Assembly: GCA_916720285.1 (NCBI GenBank)
Contig: CAKAQP010000116.1
Coordinates: 1 to 7,203, forward strand
DNA length: 7,203 nt
Reading direction: 5' to 3'
DNA from: an uncultured Lachnoanaerobaculum sp.
Lineage (GTDB): Bacteria > Bacillota > Clostridia > Lachnospirales > Lachnospiraceae
Of this stretch, positions 1-6,222 are shown one piece after another. Both the position numbers and the translations under genes were made by a program. The stretch's first letter is position 1. Every line of letters begins with the position of its first letter. The notes under the pieces are model-generated. The model was not told the DNA's origin. It searched no databases and saw only the letters and a program-made list of their open reading frames with translations.

Positions 1-8
1 TTAAAAAA

Positions 9-12
9 GAGG
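9..12 (+). promoter_or_regulatory. Ribosome binding site of the DUF218 gene
   Basis: GAGG lies 4 nt before the ATG at 17 and supports that start. The promoter, if close, is outside the window. Confidence 0.6.
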
Positions 13-16
13 TATT

Positions 17-1114
17 ATGATTCAATTTATAGCTTTTATCCCTTTTCTCCTTATGAGTATTGTATTTATTACTCATATGAGAAAAGAACCCAGAGGAATG
101 ATAACAGGAGTACTGTTTTTGACCTATTTAATTACTATAGGAGCTACAGCACTGTTCTCACTTTTTTATTACTCCGATCTTTTGCAAAGGACTAATTTTT
201 TATATCCCTTGGTAATAATTGGCGGAATAATATTTATTATAGCAATTGCTCTGTTTCCGTTTATACTTATCATAACCTACTTCATACAAGGAATACTTAT
301 ACTGAAAAAAGAGGGGATAAAATTCAAGAATGTGCTGTCACTGGCATTTTCAATTGCACTTGTTATATATATATTTGTATGGCCCTTGATTATGCCACTA
401 TCTTCATCGAATATTTATGAAAAGCCGCTTGTATTGGTTGCAAACATTATTTATAAGATTCTCAGCTTTATATTTATATACCTGTTGTTTTTGATGGCAA
501 TGTACTGTGTTTCAGCTATTTTAAATCTGATTCATATAGGTAAAGCCAAAAATCTTGACTATATTATAGTACTTGGTGCAGGTATTAAGGGAACAAGGGT
601 AACACCGCTTCTTGCAAGTAGAATTGATAAGGGAATAGAACTTTTAAAGTATAATCCAAATGCCAAGCTTATATTATCAGGTGGAATGGGGCCCGGCGAA
701 GATATTCCGGAAGGAGTTGCTATGGCGACTTATGCTAAGGAAAAGGCTGTATCTGAGGAAAGAATCATCATAGAGGATAAGTCAAAAAATACAAGGGAGA
801 ATCTGCTCTTTTCTTATAAGCTTATAGATAATAAAAACTCTAAGATTGCCATTGTAACTACTTCCTACCATGTATTCCGTACATTGGTATTTGCAAAAAA
901 ATTAAATATACCTTGCATAGGCTACGGCTCAAAAACTAAATGGTACTTCACACTGAATGCACTTATCAGAGAATATATAGGATATCTTTCTGTAAGCTAT
1001 AAATTCCATCTGCTTGTCGTATTATTCTATACCATAGCAATGTTACTTATTACTATCTTTAATTATCTGAATAAAACAGGTGCGATAAATCTAAAAGATT
1101 TTTTACACCCATAA
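17..1114 (+). CDS. YdcF/SanA family (DUF218) multi-spanning membrane protein
   Basis: The protein has 365 residues: a long membrane region followed by a DUF218 domain. Hydrophobic segments lie at about 2-20, 28-50, 62-95 (probably two spans), 104-127 and 138-170, with another at about 331-351. The DUF218 domain spans roughly 180-325. Its marks are IIVLGAGI (183-190), R202, the glycine-rich LSGGMGPGEDIPEG (220-233), E253 with SKNTREN (256-262) and SYHVFR (283-288). In this family the conserved Asp, Asn, His and Arg residues line a pocket. E. coli SanA and ElyC have been linked to envelope integrity and lipid-carrier metabolism, but the reaction is not settled. The form with an N-terminal membrane bundle is common in Firmicutes. 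ATG 17 is supported by GAGG at 9-12. The TAA stop lies at the edge of the downstream hairpin. Family assignment is firm; a role in envelope metabolism is inference. Confidence 0.88.
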   Translation: MIQFIAFIPFLLMSIVFITHMRKEPRGMITGVLFLTYLITIGATALFSLFYYSDLLQRTNFLYPLVIIGGIIFIIAIALFPFILIITYFIQGILILKKEGIKFKNVLSLAFSIALVIYIFVWPLIMPLSSSNIYEKPLVLVANIIYKILSFIFIYLLFLMAMYCVSAILNLIHIGKAKNLDYIIVLGAGIKGTRVTPLLASRIDKGIELLKYNPNAKLILSGGMGPGEDIPEGVAMATYAKEKAVSEERIIIEDKSKNTRENLLFSYKLIDNKNSKIAIVTTSYHVFRTLVFAKKLNIPCIGYGSKTKWYFTLNALIREYIGYLSVSYKFHLLVVLFYTIAMLLITIFNYLNKTGAINLKDFLHP

Positions 1115-1152
1115 AGACATCCCACAGACAAAAAAGCCTGTGGGATGTCTTT
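1113..1152 (+). terminator. Perfect 15-bp hairpin between convergent genes
   Basis: The arms AAAGACATCCCACAG (1113-1127) and CTGTGGGATGTCTTT (1138-1152) are exact reverse complements around a 10-nt loop. The stem begins inside the TAA stop of the DUF218 gene and ends 3 nt before the stop of the convergent toxin gene, so it can serve both directions. The tail is short on the + strand (stem-end CTTT, then CTATCATTTT) and poor on the - strand. It therefore looks stronger as the DUF218 terminator, with a possible second role as an mRNA 3' end for the toxin transcript. Confidence 0.85.
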
Positions 1153-1155
1153 CTA

Positions 1156-1479
1156 TCATTTTAACAAGTTATCCTGATTTTGCAAAGAATGTCCTATTCT
1201 TACTACTACTATCATGTTCTTTCTTTTTTCGACAAAATAATACACTATATAATTTTTAACCGTTACCTTACATATATCATTTCTTTTCAAATATATATTG
1301 TTTAATCTTGAACCTATGTTTGGAAATTTACATAAATTTTCCATTTCTTTTTCAAAATGCTGAATAAATGAGATTGCAGCATCTCTATTACATAATTTTC
1401 TATCAATATATTCAACTATATTAGCTAAATCATTTTGTGCACAATCAGTAAGATAATATGAAAAATTACTGTGTTCCAT
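1156..1479 (-). CDS. RelE/ParE-superfamily toxin of a type II TA pair
   Basis: This 107-residue protein matches the RelE/ParE fold in length and layout. An N-terminal strand (SYYLTDCAQNDLANIVEYI, about 7-25) leads into two helices (about 14-50) around RDAAISFIQHFEKEMENLC. The turn KFPNIGSRL (51-59) follows, and then the C-terminal sheet VKNYIVYYFVEKRKNMIVVVR, ending in RIGHSLQNQDNLL (94-106). The FPNIGSRL turn and the R-x-GH-x3-Q-D ending are characteristic. RelE members cleave mRNA on the ribosome and ParE members inhibit gyrase; sequence alone does not settle which this is. The R-IGH ending is compatible with both. ATG 1479 has AAGGA 5 nt upstream. The gene overlaps its antitoxin by 14 nt, so it is translated downstream of the antitoxin, the usual order that keeps antitoxin in excess. 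Confidence 0.85.
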   Translation of the reverse strand: MEHSNFSYYLTDCAQNDLANIVEYIDRKLCNRDAAISFIQHFEKEMENLCKFPNIGSRLNNIYLKRNDICKVTVKNYIVYYFVEKRKNMIVVVRIGHSLQNQDNLLK

Positions 1480-1720
1480 ATTTATCCTTCAATTTTTTCA
1501 TTACTTCTTTTCCATCATTTATTTTCTCATTTGCAAAATCCACAATACCTTCATTAATAAAATCAGCCTCTGCAATTTTAGCAATCTTAGACTCATAGTA
1601 TTCCATATTCATAACTACAAGCTTTCCATAACCGTTTTTAGTAACAAAAACCGGACCGTTCTGACATTTCTTCTCAATCTGCACAGTATCTTTCAAATCC
1701 CTCATAGGCACAATCTGCAT
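1466..1720 (-). CDS. Phd/YefM-family antitoxin
   Basis: The 84-residue protein has the Phd/YefM plan. The N-terminal DNA-binding and dimerising part comprises IVPMRDLKDTVQIEKKCQNG, then PVFVTKNGYGKLVVMNMEYYE (23-43), with the family's 'P-V-x-VTKNG...VV-M---YE' pattern. A charged C-terminal tail (about 44-84, ending MKKLKDKYGTQ) would wrap around and neutralise the toxin. Such antitoxins repress their own promoter, more strongly in complex with toxin. ATG 1720 is well placed behind an excellent ribosome binding site. The overlap with the downstream toxin gene by 14 nt marks a single two-gene operon. Confidence 0.87.
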   Translation of the reverse strand: MQIVPMRDLKDTVQIEKKCQNGPVFVTKNGYGKLVVMNMEYYESKIAKIAEADFINEGIVDFANEKINDGKEVMKKLKDKYGTQ

Positions 1721-1723
1721 AAT

Positions 1724-1732
1724 ATCACCTCC
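1724..1732 (-). promoter_or_regulatory. Strong ribosome binding site of the antitoxin gene
   Basis: GGAGGTGAT on the minus strand is close to a perfect complement of the 16S rRNA 3' end and ends 3 nt before ATG 1720 (about 7 nt from GGAGG). The toxin has only AAGGA, so the sites predict more antitoxin than toxin. Confidence 0.85.
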
Positions 1733-1763
1733 AAATTATGACTAAATTATATACTAAATTTGG
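1731..1763. promoter_or_regulatory. Candidate autoregulatory operator of the TA operon
   Basis: A 33-bp stretch is bounded by 7-bp inverted ends (CCAAATT at 1731-1737, AATTTGG at 1757-1763). It also holds two direct copies of ACTAAATT (1741-1748 and 1753-1760) spaced 12 bp apart, the second within an imperfect palindrome ACTAAATTTGGT (1753-1764). The stretch covers the -10 box and most of the spacer, where a Phd/YefM repressor would be expected to bind. The repeats are visible. Their function as an operator is inference, and the AT-rich composition makes chance repeats more likely. Confidence 0.45.
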
Positions 1764-1774
1764 TTATAAGTAAA
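1746..1774 (-). promoter_or_regulatory. Sigma-A promoter of the toxin-antitoxin operon
   Basis: On the minus strand, -35 TTTACT (1769-1774) and a perfect -10 TATAAT (1746-1751) are separated by 17 nt. Transcription would start near 1739, giving a leader of about 20 nt. The -35 box directly abuts the T-rich tail of the potD terminator. Confidence 0.75.
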
Positions 1775-1810
1775 CACAATAAAAGAATGCCATGGACTAC
1801 GTCCACGGCA
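1775..1810 (-). terminator. Rho-independent terminator of the pot operon
   Basis: On the minus strand, a 10-bp stem (1801-1810 pairing with 1788-1797; TGCCGTGGAC with GTCCATGGCA, one G-U pair) has a 3-nt loop and is followed by a T-rich run, TTCTTTTATT. It starts 7 nt after the potD stop codon. It isolates the toxin-antitoxin pair from pot transcription. Confidence 0.85.
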
Positions 1811-1817
1811 GTACTTT

Positions 1818-2909
1818 CTAGTTTCCCTTCACTTCTTTCCAAAGGTCATTGTAAAGGCTGTCGCCCTCATCTCCGAGATATTTAAATACTTCGCTGTTCT
1901 TTAACATATCATCTGTCGGGAAGAGTGCTGTATTTTCCTGAAGCTCCTTATCTAGAAGCTCGAAAGCGGCTTTATTTGGAGTAGGATATGTAATATATTC
2001 AAAGTTCTTCTTTGCAATCTCAGGTCTGTTTAAGAAGTCTATCCACTTCTCTGCATTCTCCTTGTTCTTTGCATTCTTTGGAATTACCCATGCATCAATC
2101 CAAAGGTTTGTACCCTCTTTCGGTATTACATACTTAAGTTCAAAATCTTCTCCTGAATTTGCAACTTCATTTTGAACATAGAGCATCTCGCCTGAGTAAA
2201 TAACACCTATAGCGGCCTCACCACCAATCATCTTGTCTCTTACCTGATCTATTACATAGGCCTGCACGAGCGGCTTTTGTTCTATAAGTTTTTCTTTTAC
2301 CTTCTCAAGCTCAGCCTTATCTGTTGTATTCATAGAATATCCAAGCATCTTCTCACCAACCATAAAGGCATCTCTTACAGAATCCTGCATAAGGATATTT
2401 CCCTGATACTTAGGATTCCAAAGATCGCTCCAGCTTGTGATTTCATCATCCACCATTGAAGTATTGTAAAGTATTCCTACTGTACCCCATGTATATGGCA
2501 CGGCATATTTATTCTCAGGATCAAATGACTTTGCCATATTCATATACTTTGTATCAATATTCTTGATATTAGGGACATTATTAAAGTCGATTTCCGCAAG
2601 CATATCATTTTGTATCATCTTCTCAATCATATAATCTGAAGGGCATACTACATCATATACCACACCACCGGCCTCAAGTACCGGATACATTTCCTCATTG
2701 GTCTCAAACATATCATAAACGACCTTGATACCTGTTTCTTTTTCAAACTCCTCCACAACACTCTCGTCAATATACTCACCCCAGTTATATACATAAAGCT
2801 CACCTGCACTGCCTGCCTTGGCACCTGCATCACTTTTTCCGCATCCTGATAATACAGCCACGGAAAGCATACTCATCAATGTCATTATACTTACAAATTT
2901 CTTTTTCAC
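1818..2909 (-). CDS. potD: Spermidine/putrescine-binding lipoprotein PotD
   Basis: This is the extracellular solute-binding component of the polyamine ABC importer (363 residues; E. coli PotD has 348). A lipoprotein signal peptide with lipobox LSGC puts the lipidated cysteine at C23. The mature protein is a two-lobed type II binding protein. Recognisable ligand-site segments are NWGEY (42-46), PSDY (90-93), DSVRD (176-180), YSGE (238-241), LWIDAW (269-274) and YPTPN (308-312). They correspond to the E. coli PotD segments holding W34/Y37, Y85, D168/E171, W229, W255/D257 and Y293. Several positions differ from E. coli (G44, S177, D180, Y238), so preference between putrescine and spermidine cannot be read off. 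The start is GTG at 2909, directly before the MKKK signal peptide and 7 nt after AGAGGA. It follows potC by 23 nt and is the last gene of the operon. Confidence 0.95.
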   Translation of the reverse strand: MKKKFVSIMTLMSMLSVAVLSGCGKSDAGAKAGSAGELYVYNWGEYIDESVVEEFEKETGIKVVYDMFETNEEMYPVLEAGGVVYDVVCPSDYMIEKMIQNDMLAEIDFNNVPNIKNIDTKYMNMAKSFDPENKYAVPYTWGTVGILYNTSMVDDEITSWSDLWNPKYQGNILMQDSVRDAFMVGEKMLGYSMNTTDKAELEKVKEKLIEQKPLVQAYVIDQVRDKMIGGEAAIGVIYSGEMLYVQNEVANSGEDFELKYVIPKEGTNLWIDAWVIPKNAKNKENAEKWIDFLNRPEIAKKNFEYITYPTPNKAAFELLDKELQENTALFPTDDMLKNSEVFKYLGDEGDSLYNDLWKEVKGN

Positions 2910-2916
2910 GCTTATT

Positions 2917-2922
2917 TCCTCT
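2917..2922 (-). promoter_or_regulatory. Ribosome binding site deciding the GTG start of potD
   Basis: AGAGGA on the minus strand lies 7 nt before GTG 2909. No ATG sits nearby in frame, and the signal peptide starts exactly at this GTG, so the non-ATG start is well supported. Confidence 0.75.
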
Positions 2923-2932
2923 TATCTTCTAT

Positions 2933-3721
2933 TTATTTTTTCTTTATTTTATTCTGTGCAATATTTGATACTATAAGCAGTATCAAAACGGTAGCAAAAA
3001 TAATTGTAGAAAGTGCATACAGACTTGGCTTTATACCTCTTCTAACTTCTGAATATACCAAAGTTGATATAGTGTTTATACCTGCTCCCTTTGTAAAATG
3101 TGTTATTATAAAATCATCCAGCGACATTGTAAATGCCAGCAAAAATCCTGATATTACTCCCGGGAATATATCCGGAAATACCACCTTGAAAAATGCCATG
3201 ATCGGTGTGGCTCCAAGATCCAGTGCCGCCTCATATGTAACTCTCTCAGTCTGCTTAAGCTTAGGCATTACAGAAAGTATGACATATGGAATATTAAATG
3301 TAATATGACTTATAAGAATAGTCTTAAATCCAAGACTTATTCCAAAAGCTATAAATCCAAGCATCAAAGAGATACCTGTTACAATATCCGCATTCAGCAT
3401 AGGAATATTGTTGACTGCCATTACCACAGTTTTAGGTACCTTTCTCATATTGTTGATACCTAGTGCCGCTACAGTTCCTATCAGCGTGGCGATAAGTGCC
3501 GATAAAAAAGCGATAACCAATGTGTTTCTAAAGGCGGACATTATTGTGGCACTTTTAAAAAGCTCGCCATACCAGTCAAAAGTAAATCCACCCCACCTGT
3601 TCCTTGACTTTGAAGCATTAAAGCTTAGTATCATAAGGGTTGCTATAGGGGCATATAAAAAAATCAATATAAATACCAGGTAAAAATCTCCCAGTACTTT
3701 TCTTATCTTTGAATAGATCAA
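2933..3721 (-). CDS. potC: Polyamine ABC transporter permease PotC
   Basis: PotC is an inner-membrane subunit of the importer (262 residues; E. coli PotC has 264). About six hydrophobic segments are visible: roughly 12-33, 66-90, 98-125, 131-152, 188-205 and 236-255. The cytoplasmic EAA loop that docks on PotA reads EAALDLGATPIMAFF (164-178) followed by a conserved F-P at 182-183. SLDDFIITHF (200-209) is typical of PotC rather than PotB. The start is TTG at 3721, which overlaps the TGA stop of potB in TTGA (4 nt). GGAGGG lies 9 nt upstream. The next methionine is at residue 30, inside the first membrane helix, and cannot be the start. The 4-nt overlap implies translational coupling with potB. 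Confidence 0.95.
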   Translation of the reverse strand: MIYSKIRKVLGDFYLVFILIFLYAPIATLMILSFNASKSRNRWGGFTFDWYGELFKSATIMSAFRNTLVIAFLSALIATLIGTVAALGINNMRKVPKTVVMAVNNIPMLNADIVTGISLMLGFIAFGISLGFKTILISHITFNIPYVILSVMPKLKQTERVTYEAALDLGATPIMAFFKVVFPDIFPGVISGFLLAFTMSLDDFIITHFTKGAGINTISTLVYSEVRRGIKPSLYALSTIIFATVLILLIVSNIAQNKIKKK

Positions 3722-4539
3722 ACGCTCATGCCCTCCCCGTCTTTATCATACTTGGCAATAAATGCCATACTGATAAGTATAAAGATCATCATTACCAGTG
3801 AAAGTCCTGAACCGAGATTCCAATTGCTTCCCTTTGTAAATTCCTGCTCTATTACATTTCCTATCAAAAGCACCTTACTTCCTCCAAGAATATTACTGAT
3901 AACAAATGTTGTCAGTGCCGGCACAAATACCATAGTTATTCCGCTGACAATACCCGGAATGCTAAGAGGTATTATTACCTTTGTAAGTGTTTGCATTGTA
4001 TTTGCACCTAAGTCTCTTGCGGCATTTATTGTATTGTCATCAATCTTTTCAAGTACATTGTATATAGGCAGTACCATAAAAGGCAGATAGTTGTAAACCA
4101 TACCGAGTATAATAGCTGCCGGTGTGTTGATGATATTTAAATTCGGCAAATGCAAGAAGTTTAAAATCGTATTTATAATTCCGTTTTTTTCCAAAAGTGA
4201 AAGCCATGCAAGAGTTCTAAGCAAGAAGTTCATCCACATAGGCAAAATAAATATAAATACTATAAGGCTTCCCTTGTTAAGCTTTTTGCTTTTAAGAGTA
4301 AGTGCAAGCGGAAATGCCATTACAAGGCAAATAGCCGTACTTACAATTGATAATATTATGGACAATAAAAGTGCCTTGAAATGGTCTTTTGCAAATATTG
4401 AAAGCACATTTGCCACTGTAAAGCTTCCGCTCCTATCAGTCAGTCCATATATAAAAATCAGTGACAGAGGTATTATTGTAAAACCTATCATCCAAAGAAT
4501 ATATGGGAATGCAAGTACTTTTCTTAAATCCTTATTCAT
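3718..4539 (-). CDS. potB: Polyamine ABC transporter permease PotB
   Basis: PotB is the second membrane subunit (273 residues; E. coli PotB has 275), pairing with PotC to form the translocation path. Hydrophobic segments lie at about 10-32, 56-81, 91-115, 139-161, 194-220 and 246-262. The EAA loop, NAARDLGANTMQTLTKVIIP (172-191), keeps the central glycine (G178) and terminal proline and would contact the helical domain of PotA. ATG 4539 is the earliest possible start because an in-frame TAA stands immediately before it. AGGAGG (4552-4557) lies 12 nt upstream, a long spacing, so the gene probably relies partly on ribosomes finishing potA. The overlap with potA is 8 nt (ATGAATAA). PotB precedes PotC, as in the classic potABCD order. 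Confidence 0.95.
   Translation of the reverse strand: MNKDLRKVLAFPYILWMIGFTIIPLSLIFIYGLTDRSGSFTVANVLSIFAKDHFKALLLSIILSIVSTAICLVMAFPLALTLKSKKLNKGSLIVFIFILPMWMNFLLRTLAWLSLLEKNGIINTILNFLHLPNLNIINTPAAIILGMVYNYLPFMVLPIYNVLEKIDDNTINAARDLGANTMQTLTKVIIPLSIPGIVSGITMVFVPALTTFVISNILGGSKVLLIGNVIEQEFTKGSNWNLGSGLSLVMMIFILISMAFIAKYDKDGEGMSV
3731..3736 (-). promoter_or_regulatory. Ribosome binding site deciding the TTG start of potC
   Basis: GGAGGG on the minus strand ends 9 nt before TTG 3721, within the last codons of potB. Spacing is slightly long. Together with the stop/start overlap it supports TTG as the true start. Confidence 0.7.
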
Positions 4540-5608
4540 TTACACCCACAGCCTCCTCATCCTCAGACTCAGGCTTGTTCATTATCTGTATATCAAAAGG
4601 ATCCACACTGATGCCGACTTCCTTGCCTACCGGGAACATATCTGTAGAATGTACCAGCCACTCATATCCGTTCGGAGTGGTGACTTCCATCTCATAATGC
4701 ACTCCCTTAAATATCAAATGAGTAACTCTGCCTACCAAAGTTCCCTTATCAGGCTCTACAAGATCTATATCCTCAGGTCTTATTACAACGTCAACAGGCT
4801 TATTTGTTCCAAATCCCACATCCACGCAGGCAAATTTTGCACCGAAGATATCTACAAGCTTATCCTGTACCATGGTTCCGCCGATTATATTTGATTCACC
4901 TATAAAGTCCGCTACAAAGGCATTTTCAGGCTCATTATATATCTGCTCCGGTGTACCCATCTGCTGTATATATCCCTGATTCATAACCACGATGGTATCG
5001 GACATTGTAAGTGCTTCTTCCTGATCATGTGTAACATAAACGAAAGTGATACCCAGCTCATTTTTAAGTCTGATAAGCTCATATTGCATATCCTGACGCA
5101 GCTTAAGATCAAGTGCTCCAAGCGGCTCATCAAGTAAGAGTACCTTCGGCTCATTTACTATAGCTCTGGCAATTGCAATTCTTTGCTGCTGTCCGCCTGA
5201 GAGCAGGTTTATATTTCTGTTTTCATATCCGGAAAGGTTTACCAGCTTAAGCGCATATTTTATCTTGTCATCAATATATGCCTTTGATTTATTCTTTATC
5301 TTCAAACCGAAAGCTATATTTTCCGCAATGTTCATATGAGGAAATAATGCATACTTTTGAAATACCGTATTTAAATTTCTTTTATTCGGCGGCAAATTTG
5401 ATATATCCTTACCGTCAAAAATTACTCTTCCGGTATCCGCCTGTGCAAATCCACCTATTATTCTAAGGGTGGTAGTCTTACCGCATCCCGAAGGACCTAG
5501 TAAAGTTACAAATGAGTTTTCTTTAATTGATAAATTTAAATCATCTAAAACAATCTCTCCGTCAAAACTCTTTGAGATATGCTCCAAATCAATAAGGGAT
5601 GTTGACAT
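4532..5608 (-). CDS. potA: Polyamine ABC transporter ATP-binding protein PotA
   Basis: PotA is the cytoplasmic ATPase that drives import (358 residues; E. coli PotA has 378). All nucleotide-binding motifs are present: Walker A GPSGCGKTT (38-46), Q-loop Q84, signature LSGGQ (136-140), Walker B VLLLDEP (156-162), D-loop D167 and H-loop H194. The C-terminal part from about residue 235 is a TOBE-type regulatory domain. It contains VVIRPEDIDL and the segment GRVTHLIFKGVHYEMEV that is typical of PotA. In E. coli this region gives feedback inhibition by spermidine; the same here is an inference from family. ATG 5608 follows GGAGG by about 4-5 nt. It lies 14 nt downstream of the regulator gene and overlaps potB by 8 nt. 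Confidence 0.96.
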   Translation of the reverse strand: MSTSLIDLEHISKSFDGEIVLDDLNLSIKENSFVTLLGPSGCGKTTTLRIIGGFAQADTGRVIFDGKDISNLPPNKRNLNTVFQKYALFPHMNIAENIAFGLKIKNKSKAYIDDKIKYALKLVNLSGYENRNINLLSGGQQQRIAIARAIVNEPKVLLLDEPLGALDLKLRQDMQYELIRLKNELGITFVYVTHDQEEALTMSDTIVVMNQGYIQQMGTPEQIYNEPENAFVADFIGESNIIGGTMVQDKLVDIFGAKFACVDVGFGTNKPVDVVIRPEDIDLVEPDKGTLVGRVTHLIFKGVHYEMEVTTPNGYEWLVHSTDMFPVGKEVGISVDPFDIQIMNKPESEDEEAVGVNE

Positions 5609-5622
5609 ACTTCCTCCAATTT

Positions 5623-6156
5623 TTAAAAATTAGGCGGTGTGCTGACCCAAATAAGTCTTGCACCTCGCTTTGAGCTGATATAATGCTTTTTATCGGATGT
5701 AAAATAAAAAGCCTCACCTTTTTTTGCCAAATACACATCATTTCCCCTATGTATCTCCACAGTTCCGGAAAGAATATATCCGAACTCCTCTCCGTCATGT
5801 GGATTGTCAGGATATGTCATACCTCCCGGTTCAATAGTCTGAAGTATAGGCTCCATCATATTTTTTTGTGCATTCGGTATTATCCATTCGATGGTATTAT
5901 TAAGTTCTTTATCCTCTTTAATAAAGTAATCTTCTTCGGTAAAAACCACCTGCGTTTCGGTTTCTTCATCAAAGAAGTCCTTTATTTCCACTCCGAGGCA
6001 TTGCAAAATATCAAGAAGAGTTGCTATAGACGGTGAAGTCAGATCATTCTCCAGCTGCGAAATAAATCCTTTGGACAATTCCGCTCTATCAGCAAGCTCT
6101 TCTTGTGTAAGTCCCGCAAGCACTCTGAGTCTTTTTAGTTTTGAACCGATCTCCAT
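5623..6156 (-). CDS. XRE-family regulator with C-terminal cupin domain
   Basis: This 177-residue protein joins an XRE helix-turn-helix (about 5-62; LTQEELADRAELSKGFISQL at 16-35, then SPSIATLLDILQCLGV) to a single cupin_2 sensor domain (about 103-172). The cupin half keeps H120, E124 and G131 of motif 1 and G147 and H158 of motif 2, so a ligand or metal pocket is plausible. E. coli PuuR, the putrescine repressor, has this architecture. As first gene of the operon, 14 nt before potA, it most likely senses polyamines and controls pot transcription. That role is inferred from position and family. I place the start at ATG 6156, behind GAAAGG (6163-6168, 6 nt spacing). The open frame continues upstream to 6243, but that extension would cover the promoter and bears no resemblance to the family. 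Whether it represses or activates cannot be seen. Confidence 0.9.
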   Translation of the reverse strand: MEIGSKLKRLRVLAGLTQEELADRAELSKGFISQLENDLTSPSIATLLDILQCLGVEIKDFFDEETETQVVFTEEDYFIKEDKELNNTIEWIIPNAQKNMMEPILQTIEPGGMTYPDNPHDGEEFGYILSGTVEIHRGNDVYLAKKGEAFYFTSDKKHYISSKRGARLIWVSTPPNF

Positions 6157-6162
6157 AAAAAG

Positions 6163-6168
6163 CCTTTC
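6163..6168 (-). promoter_or_regulatory. Ribosome binding site deciding the regulator start
   Basis: GAAAGG on the minus strand lies 6 nt before ATG 6156. It selects the start that leaves the HTH domain at the N-terminus, as usual in this family, over the longer open frame. Confidence 0.65.
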
Positions 6169-6199
6169 TTTGTGTTGCACACTATTTCTAAGTAAAAAG

Positions 6200-6214
6200 T
6201 TTAGTGTTATTAAA
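6200..6214. promoter_or_regulatory. Candidate operator at the pot operon start site
   Basis: TTTAGTGTTATTAAA has short inverted ends (TTTA/TAAA) and sits just downstream of the predicted start site near 6216. A second inverted pair, ACACTA (6179-6184) and TAGTGT (6202-6207), overlaps it and could form either a second operator or a weak leader hairpin. A repressor bound here would block the strong promoter. The repeats are short and the region is AT-rich, so this is a suggestion only. Confidence 0.35.
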
Positions 6215-6222
6215 CAAAGAAT

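Noticed and set aside
3408..4090. Open frames on the + strand (3408-3683 and 3728-4090) opposite potC and potB.
   Set aside because: They mirror hydrophobic permease codons and lack start signals.
4124..4894. A 256-codon open frame on the + strand opposite potA and potB.
   Set aside because: It lies entirely antisense to two clearly functional genes, has no ribosome binding site, and its translation is low-complexity and resembles no protein; it is a shadow of codon use in potA/potB.
6157..6216. A riboswitch or structured RNA in the pot operon leader.
   Set aside because: The leader is only about 60 nt and AT-rich, with no recognisable aptamer motif; protein-based control by the first gene is simpler.
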